DNA of 54,279 bases from CAYNDB01 sp964395915 (lineage in GTDB: Bacteria; Nitrospinota_A; UBA7883; JAJRTC01), in NCBI GenBank assembly GCA_964395915.1, contig CAYNDB010000004.1:1-54279 (forward strand). The letters are read 5' to 3'. Within the stretch, counting starts at the first letter, position 1. Each line of letters begins with the position of its first letter. The position numbers were made by a program, and so were the translations under genes. Below are positions 24,697-34,055 of the stretch, in pieces. Under the pieces are notes generated by a model. It ran no database searches, was not told the origin of the DNA, and worked only from the letters and a program-made list of their open reading frames with translations.

Positions 24697-26715
24697 TTAA
24701 GCCTCAATATGTCGGGAGCTGATCCACTGCCGCCCAAGTATCAAGCCTCCCAGGAGCAGCCCTGGAATGGTATATAAATATGGGTCAGGCGCGGGGTAGT
24801 AGAAGTGGAACAAGGCCGGATTTAAAAGCAGGATCGTTACGCCAAGAAACAGTATTCTTTCGAGCCAGTTGCAACGTGTAATGGCATGGCCTTGCAATGC
24901 CGATGTGAACGCCCACATGCCCAAGACCGTCAAAATGAATATCATTACGCCACGCCAGACGCTGGTCACACCGATTAAAAGTATCTCTGTGTTGATGATA
25001 AACATGAATGGCATGATGGTGTCTCTCAGGTCATACATAAATGATTGCAACCCTGTTTTGATCGGGTCGGCTTTGGCGATGGCCGCGGCCGCATATGCGC
25101 AAAGACCTACAGGGGGCGTGTCGTCCGCCAATATCCCGAAATAAAATACAAACAGGTGGGCGGCGATAAGCGGCACGACAAACCCGGCGTCTCCCGCAAG
25201 CTCAACGATGACAGGAGCGGTAAGCGTGGCCATGACAATATAAGTAGCCGTAGTCGGTAATCCCATACCCAGCAACAAGCAGGCTATGGCCGTTATGAAA
25301 AGCATCAGCGGAAGCGATCCCATGGACAAAGCCTCCACCACCTCGACCACCCTTAGTCCAAACCCTGTCAGCGTCACTGTGCCGACAATAATTCCAGCGA
25401 CGGCTGTGGCTACGCCGATGCCGACCATGTTGCGAGAGCCGCTTATAAGGCCGTTAAAAATATCTGTAAACGATAGATAGAAAGCCTGCTTGATTGAAGT
25501 TTTATTTTTGATAGCCGCAAGCGGCCGCTGGATGACCATAAGCGTCATAAGTATCAGGATCGCGTTGAAGGCCGAAGCTATGGGCGATTGTCTTAGAATT
25601 AACAGAGACGCTATGAGAGCTATTACCGGAATCAGAAAGTGAATGCCGTTCAGGAAAGTGGGCAAAAAACGTGGTATTTCGCTTTTCGGCGCTGGTTCAA
25701 TACCAAGCTTCAACGCTTCGAGATGGCTGATGTAAAAAATTGTAAGATACCCGGCGACAGCAGGTATGAACGCGGCTTTCACCACTTCGAAATATGTTAT
25801 CCCCACAAATTCAGCGATGATAAACGCGGCCGCGCCCATGATTGGGGGCATAAGCTGTCCGTCGGTGCTCGCTGCCACTTCTATAGCCGCAGCCTTTTCC
25901 GCAGGGTATCCAACCTTTTTCATGAGTGGTATCGTGAATGTGCCTGTGGTGACGGTATTGGCTATCGAAGAGCCGTTGACCATGCCGGTAAGTCCGGAAG
26001 CGAGTATGGCCGCTTTGGCCGGCCCGCCGCGAAACCTGCCGAGCAAACTGTATGATACGTTAATAAAATAGAGCCCCGCTCCCGCTTTTTCCAGCATGGC
26101 GCCAAACAGGACGAAAAGAAACACATATGACGCCGATACTCCAAGAGGAACGCCGAAGATACCTTCGGTTGTCAGGAACTGATGATCGATAACACGGCGA
26201 AAAGAGTATCCACGATGTTCAATAATCTCCGGCAGGTAAGGGCCTAGAAACGCGTATGCGATGAATACGCCCGCGACAATAGCCAATGCGGGGCCCAACG
26301 ACCTGCGGCACGCCTCAAGGAGCAGAATCATTCCTACCGACCCAAAAATGATGTCTCTGGCAAGCGGCGCTCCCGGGCGCATGTGAAGCCCTTCGTAATC
26401 GAAAATTATATACATCACGCTTAAGCTTGCGATTATGGCAAGAGCCCAGTCGTACCAGGGAATTGACGTGTGTGATGACTTTTTCCATGCCGGAAAGACG
26501 AGGAAAGCGAGGACAATTGAAAAAGTAAGATGGACTACGCGTAGCCTTAAAGCGTCTAGAGTAACAAAGCCGGCTACGGAAAGCTGGAATAACGACCATC
26601 CAAGGCAGAGCGCGATGACAACCCATTTGGCGAAACCGGCGGGGTGTCTGCCACCAGTCTCAACGTCAATAGCTTCGCTAGTCTCGTCGATAGAGTTATT
26701 ATTATTTTCAGCCAT
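24697..26715 (-). CDS. TRAP transporter fused permease (DctQ-DctM, TAXI type)
   Basis: A 672-residue inner-membrane protein containing the 4-helix small (DctQ-like) and 12-helix large (DctM-like) permease parts of a tripartite ATP-independent periplasmic transporter in one chain, as is usual for TAXI-type systems. Signature stretches are GLTGMVNGSSIANTVTTGTF, EVAASTDGQLMPPIMGAAAF, LLGMGLPTTATYIVMATL and FGILADDTPPVGLCAYAAAA. Such permeases import organic acids or similar solutes using a sodium or proton gradient, but need a periplasmic binding protein. None is encoded in the flanking genes. It starts 12 nt after hpt and probably shares its transcript. Confidence 0.93.
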   Translation of the reverse strand: MAENNNNSIDETSEAIDVETGGRHPAGFAKWVVIALCLGWSLFQLSVAGFVTLDALRLRVVHLTFSIVLAFLVFPAWKKSSHTSIPWYDWALAIIASLSVMYIIFDYEGLHMRPGAPLARDIIFGSVGMILLLEACRRSLGPALAIVAGVFIAYAFLGPYLPEIIEHRGYSFRRVIDHQFLTTEGIFGVPLGVSASYVFLFVLFGAMLEKAGAGLYFINVSYSLLGRFRGGPAKAAILASGLTGMVNGSSIANTVTTGTFTIPLMKKVGYPAEKAAAIEVAASTDGQLMPPIMGAAAFIIAEFVGITYFEVVKAAFIPAVAGYLTIFYISHLEALKLGIEPAPKSEIPRFLPTFLNGIHFLIPVIALIASLLILRQSPIASAFNAILILMTLMVIQRPLAAIKNKTSIKQAFYLSFTDIFNGLISGSRNMVGIGVATAVAGIIVGTVTLTGFGLRVVEVVEALSMGSLPLMLFITAIACLLLGMGLPTTATYIVMATLTAPVIVELAGDAGFVVPLIAAHLFVFYFGILADDTPPVGLCAYAAAAIAKADPIKTGLQSFMYDLRDTIMPFMFIINTEILLIGVTSVWRGVMIFILTVLGMWAFTSALQGHAITRCNWLERILFLGVTILLLNPALFHFYYPAPDPYLYTIPGLLLGGLILGRQWISSRHIEA

Positions 26716-26727
26716 TCGTAGTAGCCT

Positions 26728-27264
26728 TTATCCTTTAAGAGCCGCGATATATGGCAGGCAACGAAATTTTTCAGCCATGTCGAGGCCGTATCCCACAACA
26801 AAAATATTGTCGATTTCAAACCCGACGTAATCCGGCTTGATGTCAACTTTCCGTCGGGAAGGCTTGTCCAGAAGGGCGCATGTCAAAATTTTGGCTGGAT
26901 TTTTTTCTTCAAGTAGCCGAATGATCTGATCCAACGTCATGCCGGTATCAACGATATCATCCACCAGTAAAACAGTCCGCCCTTCAACAGGAATATTTAT
27001 ATCCTGAATAATTTCAATCGTTTGAGATGGTGAAGTCGAGCTTTTATAGCTTGAAACTATCATAAAATCTATTTCCGGGCAGATACCGCGCTTGTAAAGA
27101 GCGCGCATGAGGTCCGACAAAAAAACGACGCTGCCCTTCAAAAGACCAACCATAAGTGTTGTTTCCGCTTCAGTGTCAGAGAGGTCGGATGCGATTCTGG
27201 AAGCAATTGAGTCAATTTTTTCCGCAATTTGTTCCTTAGAATACAAAGTCTTATAAGATTTCAT
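26728..27264 (-). CDS. hpt: hypoxanthine phosphoribosyltransferase
   Basis: A 178-residue purine-salvage enzyme that condenses hypoxanthine (or guanine) with PRPP. The ATG at 27264 (MKSYKTLYSKEQ) is preferred over a TTG eight codons upstream. The PRPP-binding motif VLLVDDIVDTGMTL is complete, the substrate loop GLLKGSVVFLSDLMRAL precedes it, and the C-terminal base-binding part PDYVGFEIDNIFVVGYGLD, which includes the aromatic stacking region and GYGLD, matches Hpt of the usual length. It is the first gene of the minus-strand group that continues into the TRAP permease. Confidence 0.94.
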   Translation of the reverse strand: MKSYKTLYSKEQIAEKIDSIASRIASDLSDTEAETTLMVGLLKGSVVFLSDLMRALYKRGICPEIDFMIVSSYKSSTSPSQTIEIIQDINIPVEGRTVLLVDDIVDTGMTLDQIIRLLEEKNPAKILTCALLDKPSRRKVDIKPDYVGFEIDNIFVVGYGLDMAEKFRCLPYIAALKG

Positions 27265-27288
27265 AGTTTTTTTAGAACTTGTCGTCAA

Positions 27289-27477
27289 AAATTTGGTATC
27301 GATATTGTACTAAATAACGGTATCGATCGCTAGCTATAAGCTTGTAAAGTTAATACCTGCTTTTATAATAAGATCGAATGGTTTTTTAATATTATAGTTG
27401 AATGTTTACCGTATTATATGTTAAAAAATAAAGAGTTTGGCATTTGTATCTGCAATTCATGAGGCTTGGTAAAACGG
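27289..27477. other. AT-rich divergent intergenic region
   Basis: Nearly 190 bp between hpt (minus) and the sigma-54 activator (plus). It contains a direct repeat GGTATCGAT near 27295 and 27321, about 25 bp apart, just upstream of hpt, which might be an operator. I see no consensus promoter with correct spacing. Confidence 0.35.
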
Positions 27478-28692
27478 ATGGTTTTTGAGGTCGAAGCGGC
27501 TCCGGCGCCTTTAACGGCCAAGCCAGATTTCTCGGCGTTTATCGGCGATAGCGCCGCGATGCGCTATGTCTACCAGACTGTAACCCGTGTTCTGGACAAT
27601 GATTCCACTGTTCTTATCCTTGGGGAAAGCGGCTCTGGCAAAGAGTTAATCGCCAAGGCCATTCATACAAATTCGTCTCGCAGTTCCAAGCCAATGATAG
27701 TGGTAAACTGCGGAGCTATTCCGGAAGAGCTTTTGGAGAGCGAGCTTTTTGGCCATGAAAAAGGTTCTTTTACCGGAGCTCACAGGACACGAATAGGGAA
27801 ATTTGAGCTTGCCGATGGCGGCACAATTTTCCTGGACGAAATAGGCGACATGAGCCCCAACCTGCAGGTAAAGCTTCTTCGTGTGTTGCAGGAGCAGGAG
27901 TTTGAAAGAGTCGGCGACGCCAGGACGATCAAGGTAAACGTTCGTATTGTAGCCGCGACCAATCAGGACCTCGATAAAGCCATGTTCGAAAAGAGATTCC
28001 GCGAAGACCTGTACTATCGGCTGAACGTCATTCCTATAGAGCTGCCTCCATTACGAGACAGGGGGGACGACGTGGCGCTTCTCACTGGTCATTTCATGAA
28101 GACATTCAACAGGACAAAAAACAGAAGTGTAAACGGGATAAGCCCGGAAGCCCTGGCTTTTTTAAGAGGTTACCATTGGCCCGGCAATGTCCGTGAGCTA
28201 AAGCACTTGATAGAGCGGCTTGTTGTTCTTAAAGGTGAAGGAGTTATAGAAAAATCTGATCTTCCGATAAAATTCCATGATGTGGATCCCGTAGATGATG
28301 AACAACTGACCCGTGACATGTTGCTTGTTGGCGAGCCTGAAGAGCTTGTAAAAAGTGGTTTGTCAGATGTCATGCCGCAGTCGTCGGATCCGGCTCCTCT
28401 CCCGGTTCATCAAGAAGATGAACGGTCGAAAACTGAAAATAACAATAATTATGCGGACCTTTCCATATGGGAGTCTGCGGGTGTGGCTTCCCCGGTTCTT
28501 CCTGAAGCCGGGATAAACCTTAAAGAAGCGGTTGATAATTACGAAACAACGTTCATTCTAGCCGCGTTGGAGCGTTGTGGATGGGTGAAGAACAAGGCCG
28601 CCGCGCTGCTTGGCATGAACCGAACCACCTTGGTTGAAAAGCTGAAGAAGAAACAACTCTTGAACAGCGTTAAAAAGGACGCCGCCGCTTAA
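27478..28692 (+). CDS. stand-alone sigma-54-dependent transcription activator
   Basis: A 404-residue enhancer-binding protein without a receiver domain. The ATG at 27478 is preferred over TTG at 27466. The AAA+ domain begins within 20 residues of the start: Walker A LGESGSGKELIAKAIH, the sigma-54 contact loop as ELFGHEKGSFTGA (GSFTGA rather than GAFTGA, a common variant), Walker B GGTIFLDEIGDM, and FREDLYYRLNVIPIELPPLRDR. An acidic linker of about 80 residues follows, then a Fis-type helix-turn-helix (LERCGWVKNKAAALLGMNRTTLVEKLKKK). Lacking a sensory domain, it may be constitutively active or controlled by partners, as with FlrA-like or PspF-like regulators. It converges tail to tail with a second activator of the same class. 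Confidence 0.93.
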   Translation: MVFEVEAAPAPLTAKPDFSAFIGDSAAMRYVYQTVTRVLDNDSTVLILGESGSGKELIAKAIHTNSSRSSKPMIVVNCGAIPEELLESELFGHEKGSFTGAHRTRIGKFELADGGTIFLDEIGDMSPNLQVKLLRVLQEQEFERVGDARTIKVNVRIVAATNQDLDKAMFEKRFREDLYYRLNVIPIELPPLRDRGDDVALLTGHFMKTFNRTKNRSVNGISPEALAFLRGYHWPGNVRELKHLIERLVVLKGEGVIEKSDLPIKFHDVDPVDDEQLTRDMLLVGEPEELVKSGLSDVMPQSSDPAPLPVHQEDERSKTENNNNYADLSIWESAGVASPVLPEAGINLKEAVDNYETTFILAALERCGWVKNKAAALLGMNRTTLVEKLKKKQLLNSVKKDAAA

Positions 28693-28697
28693 ATCTT

Positions 28698-30116
28698 TTA
28701 CTTCCCCTCCATCTTTTCCTTATACTCGTTAAGCTTGTTGCGCAACGTCCGTATGGACACGCCAAGCATGCTGGCGGCGCGGGTTCTATTTCCCTGGACG
28801 GTTTTCAAGGTGCGTTCGATAAGTTTTCGTTCCATTTCCGCCACCGTTGCGCCAGGGCGGGTCACTTCCTCTATAGCTGATGCGGCCGCTTCTTCCGGTT
28901 TTGGTTTCAATCCTCTGTCACTGTCCAGCATCAGATCGGCTTTTGCGATGTTATCTCCCGTAGAAAGAAGCACCGCCCGCTCAAGGACATTTTCAAGCTC
29001 GCGAACGTTTCCGCGCCAGGGTTTGCTCTCCAGGATTTCCATAGCGTCAGGCTCGACACCGATCACCGATTTGCCCATGATCGCGTTGAACTTGCCGATG
29101 AAATATTTGATAAGCACGGCAATATCGCCCCCGCGCTCTTTTAGCGGCGGGACATGCAAAGGTATTACGTTAAGCCGGAAATAAAGGTCTTCACGAAATT
29201 TACCTTCATCGACAGCATTGTGTATATCACGGTTGGTGGTGGCTATGACGCGTATATCAAGAGATATAGGGGAGCTTCCGCCTACACGGTCGATCTCATT
29301 TTCCTGAAGCACACGAAGAAGCTTTGCCTGCAGAGCCATGTTCATTTCCGATACTTCGTCGAGAAGTATTGTCCCATGGTCGGCAAGCTCGAATTTCCCG
29401 ATTTTTTGTGTGAAAGCTCCGGTGAAAGAGCCCTTTTCATGGCCAAACAGTTCCGATTCCAGCAACGTTTCCGGCACAGCGGCGCAGTTGACGGCGACGA
29501 ATGACTGGTCGCGCCTGTCAGAGCAATCATGTATAAATCTTGCGATAAGCTCTTTACCGACGCCGGATTGACCATGGATAAAAACTGTCGACTTGCTTGG
29601 CGCAACACGTTTGGCTATGCTCAGCGCCTCTTTCATTTTTTCATTTTCTGTAATGATTTCCCGCTTCGCCACGGTTTTCGCCGGAGCGGGCGCAGGAGAA
29701 GGGGAGGGGGCGGCGATCGGTTTTTCATAATACGGTTGTTTGACAGGCTCGCCGTTCCGGAAAACACGTTTTATAAGCTCGTCGAGAGTATCAGCGGAAA
29801 AAGGCTTGAGCAGATAATCGGTCGCTCCATGTTTCATCGCTTCCACCGCGTCATCAATAGAGCCATAGGCCGTTATCAGAACAAATGGGGCTTTGCTGGA
29901 TTTTTCGCGTACTTTGCCAAGAAACTCCAGCCCGTCCATGCTTGGCATGCGGACGTCGGATATTACAAGGTCGACAGCGCTCTCACTAAAAATTTTCAGG
30001 CCTTGAGCGCCATTTTTTGCGGAGATAACCTTATGGCCTGCGCGGGTGAGCGCTTCGGTCAGGGCGATAAGCATTTCCTCCTCGTCGTCCACAATAAGGA
30101 TGTTTTTAGATTTTAT
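28698..30116 (-). CDS. NtrC-type response regulator with probable AUA start
   Basis: A sigma-54 activator with receiver domain, AAA+ domain and Fis-type helix-turn-helix, about 472 residues. The receiver carries VDDEEEML, the phospho-acceptor in DLVISDVRMPSMDGLEFL, LITAYGS and the Lys of YLLKPFS. The AAA+ part has IHGQSGVGKELIARFIHD, ELFGHEKGSFTGAF and GTILLDEVSEM; the C-terminus is VQGNRTRAASMLGVSIRTLRNKL. The first ordinary start (GTG at 30092) would cut the first beta strand of the receiver. Eight codons upstream, just after the kinase stop, an ATA (30114-30116) begins IKSKNILIVDDEEE and lies 7 nt from GGAGAG (30124-30129), so AUA is the likely start. The cognate kinase is the adjacent upstream gene. 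Confidence 0.88.
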   Translation of the reverse strand: MKSKNILIVDDEEEMLIALTEALTRAGHKVISAKNGAQGLKIFSESAVDLVISDVRMPSMDGLEFLGKVREKSSKAPFVLITAYGSIDDAVEAMKHGATDYLLKPFSADTLDELIKRVFRNGEPVKQPYYEKPIAAPSPSPAPAPAKTVAKREIITENEKMKEALSIAKRVAPSKSTVFIHGQSGVGKELIARFIHDCSDRRDQSFVAVNCAAVPETLLESELFGHEKGSFTGAFTQKIGKFELADHGTILLDEVSEMNMALQAKLLRVLQENEIDRVGGSSPISLDIRVIATTNRDIHNAVDEGKFREDLYFRLNVIPLHVPPLKERGGDIAVLIKYFIGKFNAIMGKSVIGVEPDAMEILESKPWRGNVRELENVLERAVLLSTGDNIAKADLMLDSDRGLKPKPEEAAASAIEEVTRPGATVAEMERKLIERTLKTVQGNRTRAASMLGVSIRTLRNKLNEYKEKMEGK

Positions 30117-30119
30117 GGC

Positions 30120-31271
30120 TCAACTCTCCATTGGTAATGAGATGATAAATCCAGCTCCGCTTTCGCCTGTATTAAGAATGTCGATATAGCCACCATGCGC
30201 ATGGGCTATCTGGCTTACGATGGCAAGCCCAAGCCCCGCGCCAGAATCTTTCGTGGTAAACAGCGGATCGAAAATCTTGTCCCTGATATCTTTCGGAATT
30301 CCGGGGCCAGTGTCTTTGCAGATGATATCAACGCAAAGTTTACCGCCAGGTTTTTCCACTTCTTCAATTTTTATATGGAACTTACCTCCGTCCGGCATCG
30401 CCTGTGTCGCATTGTGTATCAGGTTCAGTAACGCTTGCCGTATCAGGTTAGGGTCCGCAAGTATCATAAGACCTGTTTCCGGAAAATCGGATGTAACATC
30501 AATATTATTTTGCTCGAAGACGTATCCGGCAAATTCAAGGGTATCAATTATAAGCTTTTTCAGGTCGAACTGTTGTTTCGCCGGCCTTGGCTCTTTTGTG
30601 AAAAGGAGCACATTCGACACGACATTATTGATCGCATGAATTCCGGTGTCTATATGACCCAGCATCTTTTGCTTTCCTTTGTCTTCGCCCAGCTCGCGTC
30701 GAAGCAGTGATGTGAAAATTTGCATTCCTCCCAATGGATTTCTGATCTCATGCGCCATACCGGCCGCGATTTTACCTATGGCGGCGAACCTGTTTGACCG
30801 GGTTGACTGCTTGCGTAAACGTACAACCTCTGTTACGTCTTCTACAATTAAAATATACGTTTCCGTTTCTTCAGCCTCTTTCCTCTGAAGCTTTGACGCG
30901 GAAATAGTCAGTTTTCTTCCTTCGGAAGCGTCCCAATCTATTTTAATCTTTTTTGCGGGTTTTTCACGTTCAAGCTCAGAAATTTTTTGAAGCCATCGCG
31001 TTGTCAGTTTTTCTTCAGATATGTTAAGACGAATAGCCTCCTGATTTTCCAGTATTATCTCTCCTGTGACATTTGCTACTATTACCCCGCAGTTTAGGCT
31101 GTTCAGGATATCGCTTAAAAAACTTTGGCTTTCCTGGAGGTTGCTGGATAGACGGGCCGTGTCTTGTTTCAAGCCATCATAAGCTTCCATCAGGCTTTGC
31201 GTGGAGCTGTTCAACGACTCGAATGCGTTGCGGAGCTTTGTAAGCTCGCGATCTTTTTCTGTAATCATCAT
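30120..31271 (-). CDS. soluble sensor histidine kinase paired with the NtrC-type regulator
   Basis: A 383-residue histidine kinase without membrane segments, hence cytoplasmic. Residues 1-50 form a coiled coil; a PAS-like region follows (SDILNSLNCGVIVANVTGEIILENQEA). The phospho-acceptor box is IAAGMAHEIRNPLGGMQIF. The ATP-binding domain contains RQALLNLIHNATQAMP (N box), DTGPGIPKDIRDKIFDPLFTTK (G1/F box) and GAGLGLAIVSQIAHAHGG (G2 box). The layout is like FlrB/FleS or AtoS-type kinases that feed NtrC-like regulators. Its stop is 3 nt before the predicted start of the regulator, and the TPR gene upstream ends 9 nt before it, making a three-gene operon. Confidence 0.93.
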   Translation of the reverse strand: MMITEKDRELTKLRNAFESLNSSTQSLMEAYDGLKQDTARLSSNLQESQSFLSDILNSLNCGVIVANVTGEIILENQEAIRLNISEEKLTTRWLQKISELEREKPAKKIKIDWDASEGRKLTISASKLQRKEAEETETYILIVEDVTEVVRLRKQSTRSNRFAAIGKIAAGMAHEIRNPLGGMQIFTSLLRRELGEDKGKQKMLGHIDTGIHAINNVVSNVLLFTKEPRPAKQQFDLKKLIIDTLEFAGYVFEQNNIDVTSDFPETGLMILADPNLIRQALLNLIHNATQAMPDGGKFHIKIEEVEKPGGKLCVDIICKDTGPGIPKDIRDKIFDPLFTTKDSGAGLGLAIVSQIAHAHGGYIDILNTGESGAGFIISLPMES

Positions 31272-31280
31272 GAGCGAAAA

Positions 31281-33797
31281 CTAATCAGAGAAAAGGTCGA
31301 GGTTTTTCTTTTTCCATTTAAACGCGCTAAGTCTTGCGGAGGCGACTCTGCCGATAATGGACTTATTATTATTTTCGACGATAGATTTGAAACTTTCAAT
31401 CGCTTTATCCTCCATTTCAATCTTGCTGAACGAAACAGATACGATGTAATCCATCCACGATTTGGCGCTGTCTTCGGGATACAATTTGTTGTAACTTGTG
31501 GCGGAGCGAATAGCGTCTGGATAATCTTTGTCAAGATAGTATGCCTCAGCCAGCTGGTAGCGGCTGTTTTTTATAAGGGTCAAGTCTGGGGCCATTTTAC
31601 CTTTTTGGGAAGCGATGATAGCCCGCTTATACGCATCTGCCGCCATAAGATATTTGCCGGACTTCTTATACATGCTGGCCAGCATATACGTGTATTGTGC
31701 GGCTTTGGGGTGACGCGGGTTAAGCTCAAGAGCGATCCGCCATTCCGCCGAGGCTTTCGCCGTTTCACCCTGGGCTAGAAAAGCTGAGCCCAGAGCCAGC
31801 CTTGCGTCGATCATATTTCGATCTGTCGGAAATTCCTTTATGAACCTTTTAAGCATAAGCTCCGCTTCCTTTGCCAACCCGTTGCCAAGGGTTGACTTTG
31901 CGATACCAAACGCCGCCTCCCCCTGGAAACGTTTTGACTTGTCGAAACTGATGACACGCTTATAGTAGTCGATGGCCCTGTCGTGAAGGGTCATTGCCGC
32001 AAAACTGTCCGCTATTTTGTATAGTATTTTTGGATCTTCAACGCTCCGGAGAAACGACTCAAAATTATTGTAGTACGTAAGCAACGTCATAAAAAATCCC
32101 TTTTGCGCATGATACGTATTTATCAGCTGCAAAAAATTGTCGCGCACCTTTGCATATGCGGAGTCAGACATGCGGGCCTTGGGATAACTTTTGAAAAGCT
32201 CTTTAAACGCCAGAATGGACGAGACATAACGCTTTTGCAGCGCGAGAGCTCCGCCCTTGCGCCTCAGAGCTTCTTCGCCATGTTTTTCCTCATACCGCTC
32301 AAATATTTTATCAAACGTTTTTATAGGGTCTTTAAACGCCTTGTAATCAAAGATGACGCTTTCTTTTAAAAGCTCGGGGTTTTCCGCCCCCAGCGACGCT
32401 AGCCGCAAACGGGCGAGGACCGCTTCATCTGTGTCGGGGTTTCTGCTGATAAGATTTTCAAATAAAGCCGCGCCATCATGCTTCTCGTTAAGCTCCGTAT
32501 AGAGCTCTCCTAGTTTGAGCAGGGCTGTGCGGCCGTAATTTTGCGTGGGGAACAGGTTGGCGATTTTCAGAAAGTCATGCTTGGCCAGGTCATAATTGCC
32601 TAGCTGATAATGTGTGTCGGCGATTATAAGAAATGCCCTCGGGTGACTTTTTGGATAGGAAGGCCATGATTTTAACGACTCGTTGAAGATTATATTTGCT
32701 TCCTTATACATCCCTCGCGCATGAAAGGATTCGGCGATAAGGTATTTTGCGTCACGCACTTTGCGCGCATCGGGGAAAAGGACCAGAACTTTTTCCAGTT
32801 CGTTATAAGCCAGCTGATATCTCTTTCTTTTAAGATGTATATTCGCCCTTGCGACCATCGCGGCCACTGCGTATTTTCCTTTAGGAGATTTTTTCAGAAG
32901 ACCGCCGTATTCGGAGAGAGCTTCAATATATAATTCCTCACCCGTATAAAGATCGGCCCTCCGCATAAGGCCGCGGTCATACATTTTTGATCCAGGAAAC
33001 ATTGACATGGCAAGGTTGTATGCGTCTATCGCTTCCTGGAAACCCACGGCATTGAGTTTAACGAGGTTATATAACGCTTCAGCTTTACTGAAATAGACTC
33101 GCTCAAGGTAAATGGATTTTGGAAAAGCCTTGATGAAACTGTTCGACATTTTCACTGTTTTCGCGAACTGCTGTTTCTGAAACGATTTCATTATTTCTAA
33201 AAAACGCTTACGTCCGGACATTTTATCAATCTTGGCGTAATACTTGTCTATGGAGGCAAAACGCTTTTCAACTTCCTGAAGGTTTACTGTATCCATTTCA
33301 GCAATGGCTAGTTTTGTTTTGGCGGCGGCTGGTTTTTTTGCGAGTATCTGCTCCGGGGTTACTCCCGTTATTCGAATGGGTTTATCTGTCGGTTTGAAAT
33401 CAAATATCACTCCCTTACCATTCTCTGGGGTTGTTCTGAAAAACGTAATGTTTTTCGCCTTGAATTTTAGCGTAATGACAACCGCGCCTCCGCCTGGATC
33501 CGTTTGGACAGACACTGAGCTGATAACATCATCGCTATACCGAATAAATTTGAGAATATCGTCCACCGATGTGTCCAAAAACAGCAGAGTGATTTCATTC
33601 TTGTTTTTGTCCTGGGAAATTTTTATTTTCGGTTTTCTGTCCATGAGCGCCATGAGACGCGACGAGTTTTCGGTCTGAGATAAAATAATATCCTTCACAG
33701 GCGTGACGGCCCCAGTGGCGTATCGTGGCGTCACGCCAAACAAAAGCGTAACCGCAATAAGCGCAAACAGACGATAAAAAGGCTTGGCTTTGTTCAT
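31281..33797 (-). CDS. exported tetratricopeptide repeat protein
   Basis: An 838-residue protein with a signal peptide (residues 1-29, FALIAVTLLFGV core). The N-terminal 130 residues, with strands such as PKIKISQDKNKNEITLLFLD and AVVITLKFKAKNITFFRTT, resemble an AMIN-like beta domain that may bind the cell wall or a secretin. Tandem TPR-like helical units fill most of the rest (SIYLERVYFSKAEALYNL, KGKYAVAAMVARANIHLKRKRY, YGRTALLKLGELYTELNE, HPKAAQYTYMLASMYKKSGKY). It is probably a large periplasmic scaffold. It is the first gene of the operon with the kinase and regulator, so the two-component system may respond to or control the envelope structure it belongs to. The target is unknown. Confidence 0.8.
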   Translation of the reverse strand: MNKAKPFYRLFALIAVTLLFGVTPRYATGAVTPVKDIILSQTENSSRLMALMDRKPKIKISQDKNKNEITLLFLDTSVDDILKFIRYSDDVISSVSVQTDPGGGAVVITLKFKAKNITFFRTTPENGKGVIFDFKPTDKPIRITGVTPEQILAKKPAAAKTKLAIAEMDTVNLQEVEKRFASIDKYYAKIDKMSGRKRFLEIMKSFQKQQFAKTVKMSNSFIKAFPKSIYLERVYFSKAEALYNLVKLNAVGFQEAIDAYNLAMSMFPGSKMYDRGLMRRADLYTGEELYIEALSEYGGLLKKSPKGKYAVAAMVARANIHLKRKRYQLAYNELEKVLVLFPDARKVRDAKYLIAESFHARGMYKEANIIFNESLKSWPSYPKSHPRAFLIIADTHYQLGNYDLAKHDFLKIANLFPTQNYGRTALLKLGELYTELNEKHDGAALFENLISRNPDTDEAVLARLRLASLGAENPELLKESVIFDYKAFKDPIKTFDKIFERYEEKHGEEALRRKGGALALQKRYVSSILAFKELFKSYPKARMSDSAYAKVRDNFLQLINTYHAQKGFFMTLLTYYNNFESFLRSVEDPKILYKIADSFAAMTLHDRAIDYYKRVISFDKSKRFQGEAAFGIAKSTLGNGLAKEAELMLKRFIKEFPTDRNMIDARLALGSAFLAQGETAKASAEWRIALELNPRHPKAAQYTYMLASMYKKSGKYLMAADAYKRAIIASQKGKMAPDLTLIKNSRYQLAEAYYLDKDYPDAIRSATSYNKLYPEDSAKSWMDYIVSVSFSKIEMEDKAIESFKSIVENNNKSIIGRVASARLSAFKWKKKNLDLFSD

Positions 33798-34055
33798 TTT
33801 CTCATTTTGACGTTATATCCCGAACATAAATAAAGCAATAGTTGTGCCACTGGACATTACAAAACGTAAATGTTGTATAGCGAGCTAATACTATGATAAC
33901 TCAAAGGTTAGAAGATCGCACGGTATTATCATCTTATGCTATCCGCCAATATTTTGGCGAAGCGTTTGTAAAAAAAGGGGTATCAGGGCGGAAATCTTTG
34001 TGAGAGCCGGCCACCTGGATAACTTTAGGAAAATAGACGAAAGCCTCGACCAGCA
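33798..34055. other. intergenic region upstream of the TPR operon
   Basis: 258 bp between the end of addA and the start of the TPR gene on the same strand. I found no strong terminator for addA and no clear promoter; no coding potential is evident. Confidence 0.35.

Noticed and set aside
27439..27453. Possible sigma-54 (-24/-12) promoter before the stand-alone activator
   Set aside because: GG and GC are separated by 11 nt instead of the strict 10, and flanking bases match poorly.
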